Assembly: GCA_943331295.2 (NCBI GenBank) | Contig: CALQLA020000011.1 | Coordinates: forward strand, 1-64,000 | DNA: 64,000 nt | From: Bordetella parapertussis | GTDB lineage: Bacteria > Pseudomonadota > Gammaproteobacteria > Burkholderiales > Casimicrobiaceae | Reading direction: 5' to 3' | Shown: positions 16,615 through 22,957 of the stretch, piece after piece | Layout: each line of letters opens with the position of its first letter | How positions within the stretch are numbered: position 1 is the stretch's first letter | Position numbers and translations under genes: made by a program | The notes under the pieces: model-generated | Database searches by the model: none | Seen by the model: the letters and a program-made list of their open reading frames with translations, nothing else | What the model was told of the DNA's origin: nothing

Positions 16615-17427
16615 ATGTTGCCCATGCACCGACAGTTCCTGCGCGCCGCGTTCGCGCTATCCCTGGCCGCCGCTGTCCTCGTGCCGCCCGCGGCCGCGCA
16701 GGCGCCGGCCAAGGCCGCCGACGCGGCCGCGCCGGTTACCGCCGAGGCGGCGGCCGTCAAGAAGCTGCTGGAGCAGCGGTTTCCGGGCGCGACGGTGAGC
16801 AACGTCGCGAAGAGCGGCTATTTCGGGCTGTACGAGGCGCAGTTCGACGGGCAGATGGTCTATACCGACGCCAAGGTCGCGTACGTGCTCGTGGGCTCGA
16901 TCTACGACGCCACGACCAAGCAGAACCTGACCGAGGACCGCCTGCGCAAGCTGAACCGCGTCGCGTGGGACAGCCTGCCGCTCGAGCTTGCGATGAAGAA
17001 GGTGAAGGGCACCGGCGAGCGCAAGCTGGCCGTGTTCTCCGACGCCGACTGCCCGTTCTGCGCCCGGCTCGAGAAGGAACTGGTGAACGTCGACGACGTG
17101 ACGATCTACACGTTCCTGTTCCCCATCGACCAGCTGCACCCCGATTCGGCCCGCAAGTCGAAGATGATCTGGTGCGCGCCCGACCGGCTGAAGGCCTGGG
17201 ACGAGTTCTTCGTGTCGGGCAAGCTGCCCGACAACAAGGGCGAGTGCGAGACGCCGCTCGCCGCGACCCGGGCGCTGGGCGACAAGCTCCGCGTGAACGC
17301 CACGCCGACGCTGGTGTTCGCCGACGGCTCGATCGTCCCCGGCGCGCTGCCGAAGGACCGCCTGGAAAGCGAGCTGTCGCGCGCGACGACGGACGCGAAG
17401 AAGACCGCCGCGGCCGCGAAGAAATGA
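16615..17427 (+). CDS. dsbC: Thiol:disulfide interchange protein DsbC
   Basis: A 270-residue periplasmic disulfide isomerase. A signal peptide of about 29 residues ends at AAAQA; the N-terminal dimerisation domain (about 45-125) is followed by the thioredoxin domain with active-site CPFC (146-149, in DADCPFCARLEKE) and the cis-proline loop NATPTLVF. A second Cys pair (Cys in MIWCAPDR and in KGECETPL) matches the structural disulfide of DsbC. The C-terminus is Lys/Ala-rich. An alternative start is the ATG four codons in. Confidence 0.94.
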   Translation: MLPMHRQFLRAAFALSLAAAVLVPPAAAQAPAKAADAAAPVTAEAAAVKKLLEQRFPGATVSNVAKSGYFGLYEAQFDGQMVYTDAKVAYVLVGSIYDATTKQNLTEDRLRKLNRVAWDSLPLELAMKKVKGTGERKLAVFSDADCPFCARLEKELVNVDDVTIYTFLFPIDQLHPDSARKSKMIWCAPDRLKAWDEFFVSGKLPDNKGECETPLAATRALGDKLRVNATPTLVFADGSIVPGALPKDRLESELSRATTDAKKTAAAAKK

Positions 17428-17470
17428 CGCCGGCAGCGCCGCGGCGCCGCTGACCCCGTCCGTCGACCAC

Positions 17471-17504
17471 GGACCCAGGAACGAGGACCCAGGAACGAGG
17501 ACCC
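17471..17504 (+). repeat. 14-bp tandem repeat spanning the ribosome site of the SPFH gene
   Basis: The unit GGACCCAGGAACGA occurs at 17471 and 17485, and a partial third copy (GGACCC) ends directly at the ATG at 17505. Each copy contributes a purine-rich AGGAACGAGGA stretch that can serve as a ribosome site. Confidence 0.85.
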
Positions 17505-18575
17505 ATGGCCATCATCGACTTCCTCAAGAAACAGTTCGTCGACATCATCGAGTGGACCGATGACTCGCGCGACACGCTGTCCTTCCGCTTCCCCGACGAG
17601 GACAAGGAAATCAAGAACGGCGCGCAGCTGATCGTGCGCGAGTCGCAGGTCGCGCAGTTCGTCTACCTGGGCGAGTTCGGCGACACCTTCGGTCCGGGCA
17701 AGCACACGCTCACCACCGACAACATCCCGGTCCTGACCAACCTCAAGAGCTGGAAGTACGCGCTCGAGAGCCCGTTCAAGGCCGACGTCTACTACGTCGT
17801 CACGCGCACGTTCACGGGCAACAAGTGGGGCACGGCGAACCCGGTGATGATGCGCGACGCCGATTTCGGCATCGTGCGGCTGCGCGCGTTCGGCACGTTC
17901 GACTTCAAGATCACGGACGTGAAGAAGTTCCTGAAGGAGGTCGCCGGCACCGACAACCATTTCCGGCTGGACGAGTTCGCCGACACGATGCGCTCGCGGA
18001 TCGTCAGCGTGTTCTCGGAGGCGCTCGCCACCGCCAAGGTCCCGGCGCTCGACGTCGCGGCGCGGTATTCCGAGCTGGGCGACGCGCTGCTGCCGGTGAT
18101 CAACCCGATCCTCGGCGAGCGCTACGGGCTCACGATGACCACCTTCGTCGTCGAGAACGTCTCGGTGCCGCCGGAAGTGGAGCAGGCGATCGACAAGCGC
18201 TCCAGCATGGCCGCGGTCGGCAACCTCAACGACTACGTCAAGTTCCAGATGGCGCAGGGGATGGAGAAGGGCGGCGGCGGCGCCGGCAGCGTCGCGGCGG
18301 AGATGGCCGTCGGCATGGCGATGGCGCAGCAGATGATGAAGGACACCGGCGGCCTCACGGGCCAGGCGACGCCCGGCATCGCCGCCCCCGCGGCGGCGGC
18401 GGGCGCAGCACCCGCCGCGCCGGAACTGCTGACGCCGGCGCAGGTGGCTGAGAAGCTGGGCGTGGCGGAGTCCGACGTGATGGCGAGCCTCGAGGCGGGC
18501 GACCTCAAGGGCAAGCGGATCGGCACGCAGTGGCGCGTCACGCGCGCGGCGGTCGACGCCTTCCTGGCGTCATGA
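17505..18575 (+). CDS. SPFH-domain protein (YdjI-like) with C-terminal helix-turn-helix
   Basis: A 356-residue protein. The first 240 residues are an SPFH/band-7-like domain of the YdjI (virion core-like) group, without a transmembrane anchor. A Gly/Ala-rich linker (about 245-305) leads to an excisionase/MerR-type DNA-binding module (about 307-355: LTPAQVAEKLGV...GDLKGKRIGTQWRVTRAAVDAFL). Similar SPFH proteins in other bacteria travel with zinc-ribbon membrane proteins, as here at 19193. The stop codon is the first triplet of a tandem repeat. The combination suggests a membrane-stress scaffold; the HTH may instead bind a peptide or the repeat-bearing partner. Confidence 0.8.
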   Translation: MAIIDFLKKQFVDIIEWTDDSRDTLSFRFPDEDKEIKNGAQLIVRESQVAQFVYLGEFGDTFGPGKHTLTTDNIPVLTNLKSWKYALESPFKADVYYVVTRTFTGNKWGTANPVMMRDADFGIVRLRAFGTFDFKITDVKKFLKEVAGTDNHFRLDEFADTMRSRIVSVFSEALATAKVPALDVAARYSELGDALLPVINPILGERYGLTMTTFVVENVSVPPEVEQAIDKRSSMAAVGNLNDYVKFQMAQGMEKGGGGAGSVAAEMAVGMAMAQQMMKDTGGLTGQATPGIAAPAAAAGAAPAAPELLTPAQVAEKLGVAESDVMASLEAGDLKGKRIGTQWRVTRAAVDAFLAS

Positions 18576-18731
18576 GCGCGCCGGGCCGCCCCAAGCGCGA
18601 ATACCGGAGTGCGAAGCACGAAGGTAGTCCGGTGAGCGCGCCGGGCCGCCCCAAGCGCGAATACCGGAGTGCGAAGCACGAAGGCGGTCCAGCAAGCGCG
18701 CCGGGCCGCACCAAGCACGAAGATAGTCCAG
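18573..18731 (+). repeat. 60-bp tandem repeat, two full copies and a shortened third
   Basis: Units start at 18573, 18633 and 18693; the first two are 60 bp and the third is 39 bp after loss of 21 bp. All lengths are multiples of three, so the frame stays open throughout. Each unit reads SAPGRPKREYRSAKHEG in the frame of the following gene. The first 27 bp (GAGCGCGCCGGGCCGCCCCA onward) are the exact reverse complement of the head of the repeat at 1-154, while the tails differ. Confidence 0.92.
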
Positions 18732-19174
18732 TGAGCTCGCCGGTCGACCGCCGCCGGCGCGCCTTCGCCGGCGCGCTCGTCGCGCTGGCGGCGGCGCTGC
18801 CCGCGCTGCCGCTCGCCGCGCAGGACGCCCAAGCCATCGCCGCGCAGAAGGCCGCGCGCGACTGGCTGCAGCTCACCGACAGCGGCGACGCCGAGGCGAG
18901 CTGGAATGCGGCCGCCGCCCAGTTCCGCGAGGCCACGCCGCTCGACGGCTGGGGCGGGGCGCTGAAGCAGGTCCGCGCGCCGCTTGGGGCCCTGTCCGCA
19001 CGCACGGTGCAGTCGACGCGCTTCGAGAAATCGATCCCCGGCTTCCCGCCCGGCGACTACGCCATCGTCGAGTTTCGCACCGCGTTCGCGAAGCGCAGCA
19101 TCGGCCACGAGACCCTCACGCTCCAGCGCGAAGCCGGCGGCGCCTGGCGGGTCGTCGGGTACCTGATCGCCTGA
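18731..19174 (+). CDS. Exported DUF4019-family protein
   Basis: A 147-residue protein starting at GTG 18731. It has a basic n-region (DRRRRAF), a hydrophobic core and a cleavage-like ALPLAAQ, followed by a DUF4019-type domain (about 32-147) with WLQLTDSGDAEASW and the C-terminal WRVVGYLIA. The domain's function is not known. An in-frame ATG at 18572, overlapping the SPFH stop, would add 53 residues encoded by the tandem repeat; I prefer the later start because it leaves a normal signal peptide. It lies between the SPFH and zinc-ribbon genes and is probably part of their operon. Confidence 0.7.
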   Translation: MSSPVDRRRRAFAGALVALAAALPALPLAAQDAQAIAAQKAARDWLQLTDSGDAEASWNAAAAQFREATPLDGWGGALKQVRAPLGALSARTVQSTRFEKSIPGFPPGDYAIVEFRTAFAKRSIGHETLTLQREAGGAWRVVGYLIA

Positions 19175-19192
19175 TCGCGGCGCGCCCGGGCC

Positions 19193-20287
19193 ATGGCCGA
19201 AGAAACCGTAGCGCTGTCGAAGTTCGCGTGCCCGGCCTGCGGCGGCGAAGCCAACTGGAATCCCGCGAAGCAGAAGCTCGTGTGCCCGTTCTGCGGCACC
19301 GAGTCGCCGGCGGTGCTGGGCAAGGACGGCGAGATCGTCGAGCACGACCTCGCGGCGGCGCTGCGCGGGATCGGCGACGACCAGCGCGGCTGGCAGGTCG
19401 CGAAGCGCGAGGTCAAGTGCCAGAGCTGCAACGCGATCTCCGTGCTCGACCCGTCGCGGCAGGCCCAGAACTGCGGGTTCTGCGGCTCGGCCCAGCTCGT
19501 TCCCTACGAGGAGACGAAGGCGGCGTTCCGGCCGGAAAGCCTGCTGCCGTTCAAGCTCTCCGAGCCGCAGGCGCGCGACGGCATCCGCGCCTGGTACGGC
19601 AGGCTCTGGCTCGCTCCCGGCGCGCTGAAGCGGCGTGCGCTGACCGACACGGTGCGCGGCATTTACCTGCCGTACTGGACCTTCGACGCGCACGTCGACG
19701 CGACCTGGACGGCCGAGGCGGGCCACTACTACTACACGACCGAGACCTACGAGGAAAACGGCCGCACGCAGACGCGGCAGGTGCGCAACGTGCGCTGGGA
19801 GCCCGCGGCGGGCCGCGTCTCGCATTTCTTCGACGACGACCTGGTCTGCGCGTCGGTCGGCATCCATCCCGGCCTGCTGCGCGGGATCGAGCCCTTCCCG
19901 ACCACCGAGCTGAAGCCCTACGACGCCGGCTACGTCGCCGGCTGGGTGGTCGAGCGCTACCAGATCGACCTCGTCGCCGCGGCCCAGCGCGCGCGCGACG
20001 CGATGAACGCGAAGCTGCAGGCGATGTGCGCGCAGGAAGTGCCGGGCGACACGTTCCGCAACCTCGAGGTCCGGCCCGCGTATTCCGGGCAGACGTACAA
20101 GCACATCCTCGCGCCGGTCTGGTTGCTGTCGTATACGTTCGGGGCCAAGGCCTACCAGTGCGTGATGAACGGCGTCACCGGGGCGATCGAGGGCGAGTAT
20201 CCGAAGAGTCCGTGGAAGATCGCGCTGCTGGTGCTCGCGGCGGTGGTCGCGATCGTCATCGTCCTGTCGTTCTCGGGCAACCGCTGA
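19193..20287 (+). CDS. Zinc-ribbon membrane-anchored protein, SPFH partner
   Basis: A 364-residue protein. Two zinc ribbons open it: CPAC...CPFC (about 12-34) and CQSC...CGFC (about 79-101). A long beta-rich middle region contains the aromatic YLPYWTFDAHVDATW, and one C-terminal transmembrane helix (about 343-360) ends with a short basic tail. Proteins of this type accompany YdjI-like SPFH proteins in many genomes and are often annotated only as TFIIB-type zinc ribbon. It starts 18 bp after the DUF4019 gene. The role is unknown; membrane tethering of the SPFH assembly is my inference. Confidence 0.78.
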   Translation: MAEETVALSKFACPACGGEANWNPAKQKLVCPFCGTESPAVLGKDGEIVEHDLAAALRGIGDDQRGWQVAKREVKCQSCNAISVLDPSRQAQNCGFCGSAQLVPYEETKAAFRPESLLPFKLSEPQARDGIRAWYGRLWLAPGALKRRALTDTVRGIYLPYWTFDAHVDATWTAEAGHYYYTTETYEENGRTQTRQVRNVRWEPAAGRVSHFFDDDLVCASVGIHPGLLRGIEPFPTTELKPYDAGYVAGWVVERYQIDLVAAAQRARDAMNAKLQAMCAQEVPGDTFRNLEVRPAYSGQTYKHILAPVWLLSYTFGAKAYQCVMNGVTGAIEGEYPKSPWKIALLVLAAVVAIVIVLSFSGNR

Positions 20288-20312
20288 AGTCGAACCCAAT
20301 GGAGCCCCTGTC

Positions 20313-21041
20313 ATGCGCACGGCCATAGTCACCGGCGTGTCCCGCGGCCTCGGCGAGGCGCTTGCCGTCGCGCTGCTCGCGGGCGGTCATTCCGTCATCG
20401 GCATCGGCCGCTCGGCGGGCGCGCGGATCGCCGGCGAGCGCTTCCGGTTCGTCGAATGCGACCTCGCGCAGCCGGCGCGCATCGCGGCCGCGGTGCAGCC
20501 GGCGTGGGAGGCCCTCGCCGCGACCAATCCCGCGTCGGTGACGCTCGTCAACAACGCCGCCGTCGCGTGGCCCGTCGGCATCGTCGGCCGGCTGGAGGAG
20601 GGCGAGGCGGAGACCGCTCTCGCCACGAACGTGCTGGCGCCGCTGCTGCTCTGCAACCTCTTCCTGCGCGTGTTCGCGGACCCGGCGCTGCCGCGGCGGA
20701 TCATCAACATCTCGTCCGGGGCGGCGCAGTCGGCGCTTCCCGGCAGCGCGGTCTACTGCATGTCGAAGGCGGCGATCGAGATGCTGACCAAGTCGATCGC
20801 CGCCGAGCACGTTGCGGCCGGCTTCGCCTGCATCACGCTGCGCCCCGGGATCTTCGAGACCGACATGCAGGAATTCATGCGCAGCCGCGACCCCGCGCTG
20901 TTTCCGAGCGCGGGGCTCTTCCGCGGCTTCCGCGACAACGGGCTCCTGAAGGCGCCGGCCGACGTCGCCGCCGCGATCGTCCGGAGCCTGGTCGACGGCG
21001 ACGTCCAGCACGGGCGGACGTACACGCACCTCGAGATCTGA
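20313..21041 (+). CDS. Short-chain dehydrogenase/reductase
   Basis: A 242-residue classical SDR with TGVSRGLGEALA (cofactor glycine motif, about 8-19), NNAAVAWP, the catalytic Ser in INISSGAAQS, and YCMSKAA as the YxxxK pair (about 150-154). The first glycine motif resembles sepiapterin reductase-like and benzil reductase-like members. The short acidic/basic pattern after strand 2 does not settle NADH versus NADPH. It starts 25 bp after the zinc-ribbon gene on the same strand; substrate unknown. Confidence 0.85.
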   Translation: MRTAIVTGVSRGLGEALAVALLAGGHSVIGIGRSAGARIAGERFRFVECDLAQPARIAAAVQPAWEALAATNPASVTLVNNAAVAWPVGIVGRLEEGEAETALATNVLAPLLLCNLFLRVFADPALPRRIINISSGAAQSALPGSAVYCMSKAAIEMLTKSIAAEHVAAGFACITLRPGIFETDMQEFMRSRDPALFPSAGLFRGFRDNGLLKAPADVAAAIVRSLVDGDVQHGRTYTHLEI

Positions 21042-21092
21042 GCCGCGGCATCCGTGGATCCCGGATTCGGAGCCGGTTTCGTCGCCGGTTTC

Positions 21093-21121
21093 GTAGCCCG
21101 GTGTTGAGCTACGGCCGGGAT
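21093..21121 (+). repeat. Degenerate REP-like element
   Basis: GTAGCCCGGTGTTGAGC keeps the left arm of the REP-like family with one inserted T, followed by an incomplete right arm. It sits between the convergent SDR gene and the exported-protein gene. Confidence 0.5.
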
Positions 21122-21140
21122 CGGGCTGCGGCCGCGCCCT

Positions 21141-21533
21141 TTAGCGCCCGTCGGTCCGGAGGCGGATCCGGTAGTCGAGCAGCGCGCCGGCCGGCCCGGC
21201 CTCCCACATCAGGCAGTAGTCGTGCTCCAGCTTCGGCAGGAAGACGCCGGCATCGCCGGTGGTCTGGTCGCGGGCGATCGGCATCACGACGGCGTTGCCC
21301 GCGTGGTAGCGGATGTTGAACGCGACCGGCTCCGTCGTCGTGAACGTGTAGTCGAGGCGGTCGCCGACGGCCAGGTGCACGCATTCCTCGGTCATCGTGT
21401 ACGGCGTCATCAGCTGCGCGACGACGGCCTTCGGACGCCCGGTCGTCACCGGGTCCGCCGCGCAGGCGGCAACCGCGATGCCGAGCGCGGCGATCCCGCG
21501 CGGCCATCGCCGGGCGCGCCGGAGGCCGTTCAC
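21141..21533 (-). CDS. Small exported protein, family not recognised
   Basis: A 130-residue protein starting at GTG 21533, whose codon overlaps the GNAT stop (GTGA). An Arg-rich n-region and hydrophobic stretch end in AVAACAADP, which could be a lipobox (Cys24) or an ordinary cleavage site. The mature part is beta-rich with two cysteines (EECVHLAVGD and HDYCLMWEAG) likely to form a disulfide, and the strand pattern resembles GOLD-like beta sandwiches, a weak impression only. It lies downstream of and coupled to an acetyltransferase. I cannot assign a function. Confidence 0.6.
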   Translation of the reverse strand: MNGLRRARRWPRGIAALGIAVAACAADPVTTGRPKAVVAQLMTPYTMTEECVHLAVGDRLDYTFTTTEPVAFNIRYHAGNAVVMPIARDQTTGDAGVFLPKLEHDYCLMWEAGPAGALLDYRIRLRTDGR

Positions 21534-22129
21534 CGCGGTCGCCGCTGCCGCGCGCGCCAATCCTCGGCGAGGATCGCCCAGCGTTCGTGGTCGCGCCAGC
21601 GGCCGGCGATCTTGAGGTAGCGCGGCGAGTAGCCTTCGCACGTGAAGCCGGCGCCGCGCACCAGTGCGACCGAACGGAGGTTCGACGGCTGCACGTTGGC
21701 CTCGACGCGGTGCAGGCGCAGCACCCGGAACGCCGCGTGCAGGACAAGCGCCATGCCCTCCGCCATGAGGCCCCTGCCCGAGTGCGGCGTGAACCCGTAG
21801 TACCCGAGGTATGCGCTGTGGAAAGCGCCGCGGACGATCTCGGACAGGTTGAAGACGCCGGCCGGTGTGTCGTCGTCGACCCGGCACAGCAGGAACGCGA
21901 CGTGCCGTGCCCGCGCCGGATCGCGCGATGCGGGACCCGCTGCCCGGCTCACGTAGGCGGCGTACGCGGCGGCGGTCGCAGGCGCGACCACCCAGTTCCG
22001 GTGCAGGCCGCGGCTCGCCGCGACGGCCGCGAGGAACGCGGCGGCATCGCGCCGCCGCGGCGGCCGCAGATAGACGGGGGCGCCCCGCCGGCGGAGTTCC
22101 AGCGCCGGGGGCGGGGTTTGCATAGGCAT
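21530..22129 (-). CDS. GNAT-family N-acetyltransferase (RimJ/RimL-like)
   Basis: A 199-residue acetyltransferase. The profile is of the RimJ/RimL group: GAPVYLRPPRRRDAAAFL at the start, LGYYGFTPHSGRGLMAEGMALVLHAAF as the acetyl-CoA-binding motif A, and VEANVQPSNLRSVALVRGAGF near the C-terminus. Such enzymes acetylate ribosomal-protein N-termini or small molecules and antibiotics; the target here is unknown. Starts at 22129 or 22123 are both possible. It is divergent from the ferredoxin-NADP reductase gene, 33 bp apart. Confidence 0.85.
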   Translation of the reverse strand: MPMQTPPPALELRRRGAPVYLRPPRRRDAAAFLAAVAASRGLHRNWVVAPATAAAYAAYVSRAAGPASRDPARARHVAFLLCRVDDDTPAGVFNLSEIVRGAFHSAYLGYYGFTPHSGRGLMAEGMALVLHAAFRVLRLHRVEANVQPSNLRSVALVRGAGFTCEGYSPRYLKIAGRWRDHERWAILAEDWRARQRRPR

Positions 22130-22162
22130 AATGTCGATCTTACCAATGCGGCAAAGGTTGCG

Positions 22163-22918
22163 ATGAGCAAATGGGTGCGCGGCAGGGTCACCGGCCGGCG
22201 GGCATGGACGGATCGGCTGATTTCGCTGCAGGTCGAGGCGCCGGAAGTCACGTTCGCTGCCGGGCAGTTCGGCCGCCTCGCGCTGCCGGCGCCCCCCGGG
22301 TCGGTCGAGGAGATGCTGGGGCGGCCGTACTCGTTCGTGAACAGCCCCGGGACGTCCCCGCACGAGTTCTACCTGATCGTCGTCCCCGGGGGGCCGCTGT
22401 CGCCACGGCTGGCGGCGCTCGAGGCCGGCGACGACATCTGGCTGCTGCCGCGGGCCAACGGCTTCTTCTCGGTCTCCGAGGTGCCGGCCGCCGACGTCCT
22501 CTGGTGCCTTGCCACCGGCACCGGGCTGGGACCGTTCCTCTCGATCCTGCGCACGGCCGAGCCGTGGTCGAAGTTCGGCCGCATCGTGCTCGTCCACGCG
22601 GTGCGGCAGGCGGCCGAACTCACCTACCGCGACGTGATCGCCGGCATCGGCGCCGACCGTCCGGGCGCGTTCGCCTACGTGCCGGTGGTGAGCCGCGAGC
22701 CGCATCCGGATGCCCTGCGGGGCCGCATTCCGGCGCTGATCGCCGACGGGCGCCTGGAGGCATCCGTCGGCATCGCGATCACGCCGGAGAATTCGCACGC
22801 GATGCTCTGCGGCAATCCGGCGATGGTGGAGGACACGCAAGCCGTGCTGGCGGCGCGCGGCATGCGCCGGCATCGGCGCCGCGAGCCGGGGCAGGTCACC
22901 GTCGAGACCTACTGGTAG
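22163..22918 (+). CDS. fpr: Ferredoxin--NADP reductase
   Basis: A 251-residue flavoprotein of the bacterial Fpr type that moves electrons between NADPH and ferredoxin or flavodoxin. The FAD-binding RPYSFVNSP (RxYS motif, about 54-62), the NADP-binding ATGTGLGPFLSIL and LVHAVRQAAELTY, the CGNPAMVEDTQ motif, and the C-terminal VTVETYW aromatic end are all present. The CATAAT at 22127-22132 just upstream is a possible -10. The gene converges on pepN. Confidence 0.93.
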   Translation: MSKWVRGRVTGRRAWTDRLISLQVEAPEVTFAAGQFGRLALPAPPGSVEEMLGRPYSFVNSPGTSPHEFYLIVVPGGPLSPRLAALEAGDDIWLLPRANGFFSVSEVPAADVLWCLATGTGLGPFLSILRTAEPWSKFGRIVLVHAVRQAAELTYRDVIAGIGADRPGAFAYVPVVSREPHPDALRGRIPALIADGRLEASVGIAITPENSHAMLCGNPAMVEDTQAVLAARGMRRHRRREPGQVTVETYW

Positions 22919-22919
22919 C

Positions 22920-22942
22920 GCCCGGCGCGTGCCGCGCCGGGC
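22920..22942. terminator. GC-rich hairpin between convergent fpr and pepN
   Basis: GCCCGGCGCG and CGCGCCGGGC form a perfect 10-bp stem with a 3-nt loop, immediately after the fpr stop and 15 bp before the pepN stop. There is no T run, so it would be a U-less or Rho-assisted end; position between convergent genes supports a termination role for both strands. Confidence 0.5.
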
Positions 22943-22957
22943 CGCCGGCAGGCGCGG

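Noticed and set aside
18573-18731. The regular 60-bp repeats as a CRISPR array
   Set aside because: There are no unique spacers between identical short repeats, the copies are direct 60-bp units, and no cas gene is nearby.
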